Assembly: GCA_937959115.1 (NCBI GenBank)
Contig: CALGAW010000030.1
Coordinates: 59,420 to 123,419, forward strand
Length of the DNA: 64,000 bases
Direction of reading: 5' to 3'
Source of the DNA: an uncultured Saprospiraceae bacterium
GTDB taxonomy: Bacteria > Bacteroidota > Bacteroidia > Chitinophagales > Saprospiraceae
Below, in pieces: positions 47,171 through 55,454 of this stretch. The notes under the pieces were generated by a model, which was not told where the DNA came from, made no database searches, and worked only from the letters and a program-made list of their open reading frames with translations. Each line of letters opens with the position of its first letter. The first letter of the stretch is position 1. Both the position numbers and the translations under genes were made by a program.

Positions 47171-48328
47171 ATGAATAATTCCTTAAATCAAAACAATTTT
47201 CAAATCCAACATGTTTTAGAGTGGATTAAACCAAAAAATAGAATAGCCTTGGACACCACAAAAACCTTACAAAATATTGCCTTCAGCTTAATCATTTTAA
47301 TAAGCATTGGTTGGTTACTATTTATCAGTTCCAATCTTGTCGTACCACTAGTATTTGCTATTGTACTCGCAGTATTTTTAAATCCGGTAGATAAACGAAT
47401 TCGAAGAGTAGTCAAGATAAAATGGATGTCCATAGTGCTATCTTTTATGTGCTTAATTCTTCCGATGGTTCTCGTTTCCACCTTATTTTCATTACAGTTA
47501 TTGTCGATTTTGGAATCGATGCCATCTATTGGAGAAAACTTAAAATTAGGAATGGATCAAGCTATAGAGAAAATAAAGGAAGTGTTTCCATTTATCCAGT
47601 TAAATTCCAACCAGTTTTTCGCTCCAAAAGATCCGAAAAATTTAGAAGGTCCTATTAAGATTGTTGGTCAGAGTTTAATCTCAACAACTTCTTTGCTTAC
47701 CTCAGCTGGTCTGACACTGATATTTGCTTACTTGTTTTTATATTATAAAGTTAGTTTCAAAAACTTTATCATCTATCAGTTTGAACGAGAGAACAGACCG
47801 GATGTAAAACAAACATTGGAAAAAATTAAGGAGATCATTCAGTCTTATATCGGTGGACTCGGAATTGTGGTCGTGATTTTATCCATTTTAAATAGTATTG
47901 GTTTGTGGCTGATCGGTGTGCCTTATGCCATCTTTTGGGGTGTGCTTGGTGGGATCTTGGCTATTATCCCCTACTTCGGAACGATAATGGGAGGAATGCT
48001 GCCCTTCTTGTATTCCCTGGCAACAGCAGACACTAATTTGCAGCCGGTACTCGTCATACTGTTCTATCTGTTTGTACAGCAAATTGAAGGAAATTTCATT
48101 ACACCTAAAATAATTGGTAGTAAAGTGGATATCAATCCCTTGTTTGCTTTGCTCTCTTTATTATTTTTAGGCTCCTTCTGGGGAGTAGGTGGAATTATCT
48201 TAGCACTTCCACTCATCTCAATTGTCAAAATTATACTCAGTCAGTTCCCGGAGACGCTACCATACGCAGTTTTAATGAGCTCAGATATCAGCAACAAAAA
48301 AGGAATTTTCAAAAAATTAGCGACTTGA
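47171..48328 (+). CDS. AI-2E (PerM/YdiK) family transporter
   Basis: A 385-residue inner-membrane protein with about seven to eight helices. Family patterns include FAIVLAVFLNPVDKRI, the long loop with VGQSLISTTSLLTSAGLT, GVPYAIFWGVLGGILAIIPYFG and FVQQIEGNFITPKIIGSKV, plus the C-terminal LGSFWGVGGIILALPL. The family includes TqsA (AI-2 export) and sodium/proton antiporters, so the transported molecule cannot be stated. It is downstream of the ECF sigma gene. Its 3' end is the source of the duplicated fragment at 45641. Confidence 0.9.
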   Translation: MNNSLNQNNFQIQHVLEWIKPKNRIALDTTKTLQNIAFSLIILISIGWLLFISSNLVVPLVFAIVLAVFLNPVDKRIRRVVKIKWMSIVLSFMCLILPMVLVSTLFSLQLLSILESMPSIGENLKLGMDQAIEKIKEVFPFIQLNSNQFFAPKDPKNLEGPIKIVGQSLISTTSLLTSAGLTLIFAYLFLYYKVSFKNFIIYQFERENRPDVKQTLEKIKEIIQSYIGGLGIVVVILSILNSIGLWLIGVPYAIFWGVLGGILAIIPYFGTIMGGMLPFLYSLATADTNLQPVLVILFYLFVQQIEGNFITPKIIGSKVDINPLFALLSLLFLGSFWGVGGIILALPLISIVKIILSQFPETLPYAVLMSSDISNKKGIFKKLAT

Positions 48329-48631
48329 TTTACTCAGGGAGCATGAAGCGATCAAGCTTATCTGCATTTTTTTATTAAAAAACAACATTTAAAAAACCAT
48401 ATTACTGTTTTGCACCGTATGTAAGGTATCGCAAGACGTTAACTAAAATTATTAATCATGAATTTATTTAAATCAGCAATCATCACAATTTTTATTTTAG
48501 CTACTTCATTGCAAACATTCGCTCAAGTTAATACAATGGTTGGAGCTAAAGGAGGGTGGGTTCAAAGTTCTTTACTCGGATCTGACGCTAAAAGTCAAAC
48601 AGTTAAAAGTGGTTTCAATGCCGGGGCAGTA
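48164..48631 (+). repeat. 468-bp segment duplicated at 45641-46108
   Basis: Parental-looking copy, because both genes are intact here: the AI-2E transporter 3' end, intergenic DNA and the porin 5' end. See the truncated copy for comparison. Direct-repeat orientation makes the intervening sigma/AI-2E block prone to deletion or amplification. Confidence 0.9.
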
Positions 48632-49084
48632 ATCAATGTAGCCTCTGCAAATCACATGATAAGCATTCAGCCTGAGGTCTTATATTCGAGGAGAGCAACA
48701 GAATTAACTTACCTCAACTTCATGCAGGAATATGAAATTCAGTATGTAGACATCCCGCTTTTGTTAAAAGTTTCGTTACCACTAGAAGGCATAAGGCCAA
48801 ACGTTTTCGCCGGGCCGTACGCCGGCATTAAAATAGCCGACGAAACGACGTACACCGAAACGATTACCGGTATAAGTGTTACAGAAAGTAATACGCTAAA
48901 CGGGATTGACTATGGAGCAGTGTTTGGTGCCGGGCTGGATCTTGATTTTCAGTCTGCAGTACTCACACTCGACGGCAGATACAATTTAGGTATGCAGGAA
49001 CTCGAGAAAGCAGAATCAACTGAAGATCTCAAAAATGGGAGCTTTTCAATTAATCTGGGTGCCTTGTTCTATTTAAATCAATAA
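48458..49084 (+). CDS. porin-family outer-membrane beta-barrel protein (PF13568-type)
   Basis: A 208-residue barrel with a signal peptide ending TFAQ (about residue 23). Strand signatures parallel the gene at 42399: GAKGGWVQSSLLGSDAKS, YVDIPLLLKVSLPLEG, RPNVFAGPYAGIKIAD, DYGAVFGAGLDLDFQ. It is the intact paralogue from which the 45935 fragment was copied. Its own upstream region lacks the TCGAACA motif seen at 42399. Position after AI-2E suggests a shared operon or readthrough with a 129-bp gap. Confidence 0.85.
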   Translation: MNLFKSAIITIFILATSLQTFAQVNTMVGAKGGWVQSSLLGSDAKSQTVKSGFNAGAVINVASANHMISIQPEVLYSRRATELTYLNFMQEYEIQYVDIPLLLKVSLPLEGIRPNVFAGPYAGIKIADETTYTETITGISVTESNTLNGIDYGAVFGAGLDLDFQSAVLTLDGRYNLGMQELEKAESTEDLKNGSFSINLGALFYLNQ

Positions 49085-50280
49085 TAATGTCATCAATGAA
49101 CGGAAAATTTAAAACATAGCCTTTTTTCAGGCAATAAATGTCATTTTCCATTTGATACCTAGCGATCTGACTTTTAGTTGTGGTCTGTTAATTCAGATTC
49201 TTGGATGAGAATCAAATTATCAGTAAGCAACTTAGTCAGATTTTTTTTATTGGTCCAATCCTAAGAACGGTTAGATACAAGACGCTTAATCCTGCAAATT
49301 GAAAAATAAAGATAACAGTACAAGGAATAACATAGGTTTGCATTATTGGAATAGGATTCGCTAATAGAGGCAGACCGATCGGAGTACAGGTCCATCTCAT
49401 TAGGAATTAAGTGCTAAGCGTACTTAGGTCTGGGTACGTTCTTGCTCTACTACATATCTGTGGTCTTGTTCATTATCGGGAGAGCAGACAATGAAATGTA
49501 CTAATTTTTTATTGAAGTAACTTGCCAGTGCCAAAGAATACTACCAAATCGTTCAATTTTCCCATTGCTCAATCGGGTTAGTTTTGTTTTTAAGCGTCGT
49601 TCCAACTCAAGCAGTCTAACACAAAATCAAATTGTACTCCCTTATTTCAAGCAATTTTTAGATAATTTACTCATTGCCAATCATAGCCAATCAATTATTT
49701 TCTGTAGCATAATAGGCGACACCGCTTTCGCTAATTCCTGGTTTAAATAGGATCAGAGCCAGTTGTATAGAAGAGTAAAAAAGAAGAGACACTAGAAGTC
49801 CATGTTTGAAATGAAGAGTCATGTTTTAAGCGCTGGACATGCTTGAGATGATGGTATTCAGGATATAGTCACTAGTAAGCCCGGCATAGGAAGCACGAGC
49901 GAATAGTCAGTACTTTATCTGCGTGTTTGAGTGTTTAAGTCGCTACTTCTATTCTCACATCCTTCTAATGTACTGATGCCGAACGTACTGTTGCCGAACC
50001 TTTCTTGCACAAACACAAAAAATGAGGGAGCAGCTCACGATTTAATAAACTAATGGGGAAAGACCGAAAACGGTGTAGGTGATAGGAGAATCGACGGATA
50101 AATTTGACGTATCTGCTCGTTGCAATTTGAAGCAGGCGAGAGTTAATTGAATTTTTCGAATAGGAGCAAGTTCGTAAATGGTAAAAAAATGGTCGATTCA
50201 GCTTGTAATCTCAAAATTCAGGTAGGGAATTGATTCAAGTAACGGAAGGAAAATGTATAGCAGCTACGCTGGTATCTCTG
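49085..50280. other. 1.2-kb gene-poor region with degraded-looking sequence
   Basis: No convincing gene. A minus-strand 54-codon frame at 49236-49400 would encode a hydrophobic peptide (MRWTCTPIGLPLLANPIPIM and onward), and a plus-strand 61-codon frame lies at 49565; neither has family features. A 15-bp tandem repeat with one mismatch (GTACTGATGCCGAAC) occurs at 49970-49999. Base composition is less AT-biased than ordinary spacers, so this may be decayed coding DNA. Confidence 0.4.
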
Positions 50281-50550
50281 TTAGAAAAACAGTTTAATCA
50301 ACTTTCTTACTATGGTTAATTTGAATCCAAGTGGAATCGTCTGGCGCTTACTTGTCCTTAATAGATGACTGAGCACGTCAGCAGTGCTAATATTGGTGGA
50401 ATTCGAACTGATGCCGGTTTTGTCAAGATGTCCAGACATTGAATCGATAAATTTTATAGCATTCCAATCCTTCAAATTCTGATGCAAGTTCGCTTCAGCG
50501 ATGTCAATTTCCTTGTTGAGTAGTGTGATTTTGTCTTTTATGGTTTGCAT
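50281..50550 (-). CDS. hypothetical protein, 89 aa
   Basis: An 89-residue, mostly helical protein with no membrane segment. The first 45 residues form a heptad-like coil (MQTIKDKITLLNKEIDIAEA). The C-terminus is basic (TIVRKLIKLFF). No family is recognised. It is downstream of the YtxH gene on the same strand but separated by a strong terminator, so probably has its own promoter. It belongs to the stress island by position only. Confidence 0.5.
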   Translation of the reverse strand: MQTIKDKITLLNKEIDIAEANLHQNLKDWNAIKFIDSMSGHLDKTGISSNSTNISTADVLSHLLRTSKRQTIPLGFKLTIVRKLIKLFF

Positions 50551-50618
50551 GATAATGAATAGATTTATCGTTGTGAAATAATTTTTTTTGAGCCTGTTCT
50601 GTTGTAATTTAAAAACAA

Positions 50619-50677
50619 CAAGGAACTTACACTATTGTATTTCTTCTGCCTTGCAAGAAATAGTTGTAAGTTCCTTG
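50619..50677 (-). terminator. long stem-loop terminator after the YtxH gene
   Basis: CAAGGAACTTACA (50619-50631) pairs perfectly with TGTAAGTTCCTTG (50665-50677); an inner 7-bp helix extends the stem. Read on the minus strand it is followed by TTGTTTTT, so it terminates the YtxH-gene transcript. Confidence 0.85.
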
Positions 50678-50726
50678 TGAATTAATCAGTTATTAGCTTC
50701 CAGAAAAACAAAGTACAAAATTAAGA

Positions 50727-51101
50727 TTACGCTTTGTTCAATTCTTTTTTTGCTTTTTCTACACCCTTTTGAAAATCACTCAATTCCTCCTCCACCTTAT
50801 CTTTAACCTCTTCTTTCATTGTCTTTGCTTGTTTCTTTAGTTTTTCCGCAGCTGTAAGAGCGTTTTCTTTTGTTTCCTTCAGAAGTGATTCTCCTGAATC
50901 AACTGCTTTGTTCAAGGCAGACTTACCGTCCTCTATTAAGTTTTTTGACGTATCAGCAATGGATGATTTCAGATGTTCTCCTTTTGACAAGGCGAGATCG
51001 ACCATTTGCTGACCCTTTTCACTTTTCAAGAAATAGACTACTGCTGCACCTGCAACAAAACCAGTTAACAACATTAACGAATTTTCATTTTTGTTTTTCA
51101 T
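50727..51101 (-). CDS. YtxH-domain general stress protein
   Basis: A 124-residue protein. A single N-terminal membrane helix (LMLLTGFVAGAAVVYFLKSE) is followed by the YtxH GQQMVDLALSKGEHLKSSI pattern and a long Lys/Glu-rich amphipathic coiled region ending KAKKELNKA. YtxH-like proteins are induced by stress in many bacteria; the molecular role is unknown. It is followed by a strong terminator. The next gene upstream on this strand is the holin-like gene (68-bp gap). Confidence 0.8.
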   Translation of the reverse strand: MKNKNENSLMLLTGFVAGAAVVYFLKSEKGQQMVDLALSKGEHLKSSIADTSKNLIEDGKSALNKAVDSGESLLKETKENALTAAEKLKKQAKTMKEEVKDKVEEELSDFQKGVEKAKKELNKA

Positions 51102-51169
51102 AAACTATATTTTTTTAATTGTTAAATAATTTGAACTTTTTTAAAAATTGAACCTTTGTACATAACAGA

Positions 51170-51550
51170 TCAGTCTTCTATCATTTTAAGTAAACTTGTT
51201 TCTGTTTTTTTAATGATTAATGGCTTAACGAAAAGGTAAATCACACACAGCAGTAAAATCATCATGCTGTTTACCAGTAATACTGCGTACAGGTAGGATT
51301 CCAACGCCTCTGCTAAGACCAAAACCAACGAAATCAAAGAAAAAATTGAAATGACAACGAATAAGGCTAACTTGACCAAAAGCCATACGATTGAACCAAT
51401 GTGGATCGAAACCTTTTCCAAGAATTCGAGCTTTTTAATTTCTACCTTATTTCTAATGATCGTTTTTAGGTATTCATAGTTCTCCCCAACGTCCGTCAAT
51501 AAAGAAATTTGATCTGTTTCATCTTTTTTATTGATATGCTTCTCATTCAT
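51170..51550 (-). CDS. small two-helix membrane protein (phage-holin-superfamily-like)
   Basis: A 126-residue protein. A cytoplasmic N-terminal part (residues 1-50, NYEYLKTIIRNKVEIKKLEF) is followed by two long membrane helices (about 50-75 and 85-112) and a short basic tail. This is the layout of the putative holin-3-6/DUF1469-type proteins that sit beside YtxH and CsbD genes in stress clusters. A lytic role is not implied. It has the shared ECF-type promoter 32 bp upstream. Confidence 0.7.
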   Translation of the reverse strand: MNEKHINKKDETDQISLLTDVGENYEYLKTIIRNKVEIKKLEFLEKVSIHIGSIVWLLVKLALFVVISIFSLISLVLVLAEALESYLYAVLLVNSMMILLLCVIYLFVKPLIIKKTETSLLKMIED

Positions 51551-51581
51551 TATTTTATGATTTATTGACCATTTTAATCAC

Positions 51582-51610
51582 TATACTTTTCTATATGATA
51601 AATTGTTCGA
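51582..51610 (-). promoter_or_regulatory. ECF-type promoter motif, holin-like gene
   Basis: On the minus strand: TCGAACA (51610-51604), 17-bp spacer, TATAG (51586-51582), 32 bp before the ATG at 51550. The spacer is one base shorter than in the other six copies. Confidence 0.6.
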
Positions 51611-51632
51611 TTTTTATGTAATTTATTCTAGT

Positions 51633-51820
51633 GCTCGACCACATAAGAAATGGCGGGTGAAGCTTAATGAGTTTTTAAATCAAGACAAAAAGTAAGGCGC
51701 AGGCATAGCCATAGCTACGTCGAGCACTTACGATGTTCGTGTCAGTTCGGTCTTTTTATTGGTTTAAAAATCGTAAGATGCACCTGTCATTTCTTATGTG
51801 GTACTAGCTCGACCACATAA
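51633..51820. repeat. MITE-like inverted-repeat element with flanking direct repeats
   Basis: Imperfect inverted arms 51638-51659 and 51781-51802 (20 of 22 bp: ACCACATAAGAAATG core) continue inward with weaker complementarity over about 60 bp. The centre has a CATAGCCATAGCTACG near-palindrome. A 14-bp direct repeat GCTCGACCACATAA occurs at 51633-51646 and 51807-51820. It contains no ORF. The element lies between the holin-like gene and the CsbD gene. It may be a non-autonomous mobile repeat or a large hairpin terminator; no second copy was seen here. Confidence 0.65.
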
Positions 51821-51879
51821 TCAAAAGAGGCTACCCTTGCAGATAACCTCTATTCACATAAATGAACTTGAATGGAATA

Positions 51880-52068
51880 TTACAGATTTAAAAATTTTTT
51901 AATCTCTTCTTTGGTTTTTCCGAGTTTTAGCTGAAGTTTACCAAGCCATTCTTCTTCTTTTCCTTCTTCACAAATCAAATCATCGTCTGTTAGTTCTGCG
52001 AATTCTTGTTTCAGTTTACCTTTTAAAATGTTCCAATTTCCTTGGATTTTGTCTTGTAATTCACTCAT
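51880..52068 (-). CDS. CsbD-family stress protein
   Basis: A 62-residue protein that matches CsbD throughout (QGNWNILKGKLKQEFAELTD, WLGKLQLKLGKTKEEIKKFL). CsbD-like proteins are classic targets of general stress sigma factors in several phyla; the molecular function is unknown. It lies 48 bp downstream of the DUF1328 gene and is probably its operon partner. Confidence 0.9.
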   Translation of the reverse strand: MSELQDKIQGNWNILKGKLKQEFAELTDDDLICEEGKEEEWLGKLQLKLGKTKEEIKKFLNL

Positions 52069-52116
52069 GATATTGTTTTTTATTTATTTAATAATTTATT
52101 TCTATTCTATTGATAA

Positions 52117-52281
52117 TTAGATCTTTTTTACCAAACTTTGAATGATTGACAGAATCGTTAATACGACGAATACGTAAAAAATGATTTGTGCGATTCCTGA
52201 AGCTGCTCCAGCGATTCCTGTAAATCCGAGTGCGCCAGCAATTAAGGCTATTAGGAGCAAGGTTATAATAGTTCGTAACAT
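52117..52281 (-). CDS. DUF1328/YtjA-type small membrane protein, 54 aa
   Basis: A 54-residue protein of two membrane helices joined by a Gly-rich turn ([20 protein letters not shown]). This is the DUF1328 pattern, and the length matches the family. It is the first gene of a two-gene unit with CsbD. The shared ECF-type promoter lies about 90 bp upstream (52370-52399). Family members are often stress-induced. Confidence 0.85.
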   Translation of the reverse strand: MLRTIITLLLIALIAGALGFTGIAGAASGIAQIIFYVFVVLTILSIIQSLVKKI

Positions 52282-52369
52282 AATTGTGTGATTTTTGTGA
52301 TGAATAATTAATTTAATTTCTTCTCACTTATCAGATGTTTTGTATCCTGCTAAATTCGAATTTCAAACA

Positions 52370-52399
52370 CTATACTCAACACAGTTTCATTTTGTTCGA
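52370..52399 (-). promoter_or_regulatory. ECF-type promoter motif, DUF1328-CsbD unit
   Basis: On the minus strand: TCGAACA (52399-52393), 18-bp spacer, TATAG (52374-52370) followed by TGTTTG. It lies 89 bp from the ATG at 52281 and back to back with the divergent copy at 52437. Confidence 0.6.
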
Positions 52400-52436
52400 T
52401 CGAGTTTGACTTTTTATTTATTTATTTTAATTCATT

Positions 52437-52466
52437 TCGAACATTTCTGCTTCTAGATGTATTTAG
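52437..52466 (+). promoter_or_regulatory. ECF-type promoter motif, DUF697-like gene
   Basis: TCGAACA (52437-52443), 18-bp spacer, TTTAG (52462-52466), 39 bp before the ATG at 52505. The -10 differs from TATAG by one base. Confidence 0.55.
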
Positions 52467-52504
52467 GGGGTAAATAATATTTATTCATTTATAAACTACC
52501 GCTC

Positions 52505-52981
52505 ATGACATCAGAAATAGAACAAGAGGCAATCAGAAAGATCATCGCTCAAGATGCTGCCAAAGCTACTGCGATAGCAGCATTGCCAATACCATTTATA
52601 GATATGATTGGTGTTGTCTACATTCAGGTTAAAATGATTGAAAAGATTGCTAATCAATACAATATCATCATGAAACCCAAACAAAAAGTCTACACGACTA
52701 CAATCCTCACCACCATGACGGCAAAGCTAATCAGTGAAACACTAAACACTCTAGCCGAAAAAACACACCTGGATAAATTGATGGGGCAATCAATGGTAGA
52801 GGCAACCATCGTTGGTTCCGCTTCAGGAGCCATCGGTGAGATCTACAATTTGCATTTCAAGCGGGGAGGAACCATTGACAACTTAGGGTTTGATGCGCTT
52901 ATGGAATATGTACAATGGCAAATTGCTGATGAAAAATTGTCAATTCAGCACCTCAGCCAAAAACTTTTAAGTCTGAATTAG
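52505..52981 (+). CDS. DUF697-family protein
   Basis: A 158-residue protein. The N-terminal pattern IIAQDAAKATAIAALPIPFI, IGVVYIQVKMIEKIANQYN and GSASGAIGEIYNLHFKRGG match the DUF697/YcjF-like family, a small membrane-associated helical domain seen alone or fused to GTPases. No GTPase domain is present here. It heads a stress-promoter unit; the function is unknown. Confidence 0.75.
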   Translation: MTSEIEQEAIRKIIAQDAAKATAIAALPIPFIDMIGVVYIQVKMIEKIANQYNIIMKPKQKVYTTTILTTMTAKLISETLNTLAEKTHLDKLMGQSMVEATIVGSASGAIGEIYNLHFKRGGTIDNLGFDALMEYVQWQIADEKLSIQHLSQKLLSLN

Positions 52982-53014
52982 TTTCACCATTAAATCAGTC
53001 ATTGAAACTTACGA

Positions 53015-53044
53015 TCGAACAATTCGAAAGATATAAGGGTATAG
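53015..53044 (+). promoter_or_regulatory. ECF-type promoter motif, first DUF3185 gene
   Basis: TCGAACA (53015-53021), 18-bp spacer, TATAG (53040-53044), 28 bp before the ATG at 53073. Geometry is almost identical to the copy before the second DUF3185 gene. Confidence 0.65.
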
Positions 53045-53072
53045 AGAACATTATTAAACAAAACACTTGATC

Positions 53073-53285
53073 ATGAAAAAAATTATTGGAATAGTACTAA
53101 TTATAGTTGCAATGGCAGCTGGATATATGGGAATTACGAACTTAAGCAATAGCGGAAAATCCTTGGAGATTGCAGGGTTAGAGCTTTCAGCAACGGATGA
53201 GGGTAAGCAAACAACTGGCTTTGTCTATGCCGGACTTGCTGTAATTTGTTTGATTGGCGGAATCACCTTGGTCGGAAAGAAATAA
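53073..53285 (+). CDS. DUF3185-family small membrane protein
   Basis: A 70-residue protein from ATG 53073; the TTG at 53067 adds only two residues. Two membrane helices (IIGIVLIIVAMAAGYMGITN and GFVYAGLAVICLIGGITLV) flank a short polar loop (GLELSATDEGKQ). Family members are uncharacterised. It is paralogous to the gene at 54354 and probably transcribed with the BrkB-like gene downstream. Confidence 0.78.
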   Translation: MKKIIGIVLIIVAMAAGYMGITNLSNSGKSLEIAGLELSATDEGKQTTGFVYAGLAVICLIGGITLVGKK

Positions 53286-53365
53286 TGGATCGGCTGAGAT
53301 TCACGATGGTGGCCTCCATGATCGCAAAATGATTGGTTGAAATAAACCACACTAAATCCAACAAA

Positions 53366-54238
53366 ATGATTTTAAAAAGCCTTTGGAATACCATTAAAAA
53401 CTTCTTGGACGATGATCCTATGAGTTCTGCCGCTTCTCTGGCTTTCTACATGGTGGTCTCAATGCCAGCTATTTTATTAATAGCAATAAATGTGTTGAGT
53501 TTGGCCTATGAACAAAATCAGATTCAACAGGATTTATTGCATCAGATGAGCCGATATTTGGGACCAAACACCGTTGATCAGGCAACCACAATATTAGACA
53601 ATGCAAGTACTGATGTTGAAGGGGTGTTTCCTCAGATTATTGGCTATTTGTTGTTATTCTTTAGCGCTACTACGGTTTTTATTTCACTACAAGATGGTGT
53701 CAACAAAATTTGGAAAACACCCAACAATAAAACTAGAAATGGGTTTATCACCGCCGTAGTCAATCGATTGTTATCATTTACTATGATTATTAGTCTAGGG
53801 TTCATCTTGATGGTTACGCTTCTCCTGGACTCTGTTCTACTGATTTTCGATGGGTGGATTAAACAAAATTACTCTTATTTCTATGCAATGGCCGCCTGGT
53901 TTTTACAAGCAATTCTCACGTTCTCTGTGACAGCATTTGTATTTGCTGTAATTTTTAATGTTTTACCACAAAAAAAGATACCATGGCGTATTTCTCTGGT
54001 CGGAGCTCTATTTTCAACAGTCCTATTCTTAATCGGAAAATTTGCCATTAACGCCTACTTATCCATGGTTGATGTTGGAAGTGCTTATGGGGCAAGTAGT
54101 TCGTTTGTCGTCTTTCTTTTTTGGGTGTACTATTCATCTGTATTGGCCTTGTTTGGATCTAAATTTACCTATGAATATTATGTTTTGAAAAAAAAATCGA
54201 TCTCCCCAGCTATCAATGAATCATCTAGCAATTCATGA
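53366..54238 (+). CDS. YihY/BrkB-family membrane protein
   Basis: About 290 residues from the ATG at 53366; the frame from TTG 53333 adds 11 residues without support. Six membrane helices. Hallmarks are DDPMSSAASLAFYMVVSMPA, the NKIWKTPN region, LPQKKIPWRISLVGALFST and YGASSSFVVFLFWVYYSSVL. The family was once called ribonuclease BN but is now regarded as membrane proteins of unknown transport function. It lies 80 bp downstream of the first DUF3185 gene. Confidence 0.88.
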   Translation: MILKSLWNTIKNFLDDDPMSSAASLAFYMVVSMPAILLIAINVLSLAYEQNQIQQDLLHQMSRYLGPNTVDQATTILDNASTDVEGVFPQIIGYLLLFFSATTVFISLQDGVNKIWKTPNNKTRNGFITAVVNRLLSFTMIISLGFILMVTLLLDSVLLIFDGWIKQNYSYFYAMAAWFLQAILTFSVTAFVFAVIFNVLPQKKIPWRISLVGALFSTVLFLIGKFAINAYLSMVDVGSAYGASSSFVVFLFWVYYSSVLALFGSKFTYEYYVLKKKSISPAINESSSNS

Positions 54239-54295
54239 CCAGAACTGGCTAGAACTCAGATTTCTGCTTTATTTAATAGATTCCTTTTATTCATT

Positions 54296-54325
54296 TCGAA
54301 CAATTTCCCTCTCTAGGAAGTTTAT
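54296..54325 (+). promoter_or_regulatory. ECF-type promoter motif, second DUF3185 gene
   Basis: TCGAACA (54296-54302), 18-bp spacer, TTTAT (54321-54325), 28 bp before the ATG at 54354. The -10 is weaker than TATAG but the position matches the other copies. Confidence 0.5.
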
Positions 54326-54353
54326 TCTACATTAACAATAAAATCTTAAGAAA

Positions 54354-54584
54354 ATGAAAAAAATACTAGGCATTGTACTATTAATTTTTGCTTTATTCTT
54401 TGGATATAAAGGAATTAACGAAATCAATAATAGTACAGCATCAATTGAATTAATCGGATTACAGTTTGGTGCAACAGATGAAGAAAAGGAGCGGAAAGGT
54501 TACCTATTGACAGGATTTTCAGTTTTACTATTGATAGGTGGTTTGAGTTTAGTAGATAACAGCGTATCGATTTCCAAAGGGTAA
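54354..54584 (+). CDS. DUF3185-family small membrane protein, paralogue
   Basis: A 76-residue protein, closely similar in layout to the gene at 53073 (MKKILGIVLLIFALFFGYKG, loop GLQFGATDEEKER, second helix LLTGFSVLLLIGGLSLV). The duplication kept both gene and promoter. No function is known. Confidence 0.78.
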   Translation: MKKILGIVLLIFALFFGYKGINEINNSTASIELIGLQFGATDEEKERKGYLLTGFSVLLLIGGLSLVDNSVSISKG

Positions 54585-54655
54585 ATACTAGTTGGAAGTT
54601 TATAAAGAATGAATTTAACTATAGTAACTTTAGTAGAAAACAAACAATAGACATA

Positions 54656-55387
54656 ATGAAACTCAGAAAAGTACAATTTATCATATTCATGCTGGTACCC
54701 TTAATCAATTTCGGAAGCAATTTATTCTTTGCTTCTCCATTTGATGACGACGCAAGAGTTTTGATTCAACCGGCAGGATACGCTTTCGCAATTTGGGGAC
54801 CAATTTTCCTGGGAATGATCATATACAGTTGGTTTCAAATGAAGGCAGAGCGTGTTGAAAGTCAGCACCTCAACAATGCAACAAAAGCAGGAATATTGGC
54901 TGGAATCGCCTCCATCGCCTTTGTGCCAATCAGTTTTTCGAATATCCAATGGTTGGGATTCATAAATATTCTGTGGCATCTGTTTGCTTTGATCTGGTTG
55001 TTTGTTTCCTTACGTCAGCAAATAAATCTGGAGAAAAAACCGACTACACATTGGTATTATCTGCCTACACAAATGTATTTAGGCTGGATCTGTGCTGCAA
55101 CTGCGGTCTCCACCGCCTTAACATTAACGGAAGCAGGTTTGCAACCGGACTTAAATACACAAGTTTTGATAACGGCCATTGTAATCGGAGCACTTGTCGT
55201 CGTTGGTATTTTGATGGCTTATAACAAGGGAATGACCGTACCGTTAGTCATTATTTGGGCATTGATTGGAATCATCGTTGAAAATGGATCTTACACCGTG
55301 ATCAATTATACTAGCATTGTTGGAATCGTATTACTAGCCGTGGTTACTATTCCACAAATAGTTAAAAGGCGGAGGTTAGCTTATTGA
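54656..55387 (+). CDS. TspO/MBR-like tryptophan-rich membrane protein
   Basis: A 243-residue protein with about seven membrane helices. The segment QPAGYAFAIWGPIFLGMIIY resembles the conserved AFAxxWxxLY region of TspO-related proteins, and several Trp residues line later helices (IQWLGFINILWHLFALIWLF, THWYYLPTQMYLGWIC). TspO binds porphyrins and responds to light or stress. This longer version may differ in ligand. It starts 72 bp after the second DUF3185 gene and is possibly in the same transcript. Confidence 0.65.
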   Translation: MKLRKVQFIIFMLVPLINFGSNLFFASPFDDDARVLIQPAGYAFAIWGPIFLGMIIYSWFQMKAERVESQHLNNATKAGILAGIASIAFVPISFSNIQWLGFINILWHLFALIWLFVSLRQQINLEKKPTTHWYYLPTQMYLGWICAATAVSTALTLTEAGLQPDLNTQVLITAIVIGALVVVGILMAYNKGMTVPLVIIWALIGIIVENGSYTVINYTSIVGIVLLAVVTIPQIVKRRRLAY

Positions 55388-55454
55388 TTATTGTCCGTTC
55401 AGAAATATATTATCGTAAGTGAAAATCGCTTGAAATAACTATATCGTTGTCTAA

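Noticed and set aside
49236..49400. 54-codon minus-strand hydrophobic frame
   Set aside because: Could be a relic of a membrane protein but has no family signature and is too short to support as a gene.
51170..51550. Prophage lysis holin
   Set aside because: No endolysin, portal, tail or integrase genes nearby; the protein sits with YtxH/CsbD/DUF1328 and has a stress-type promoter.
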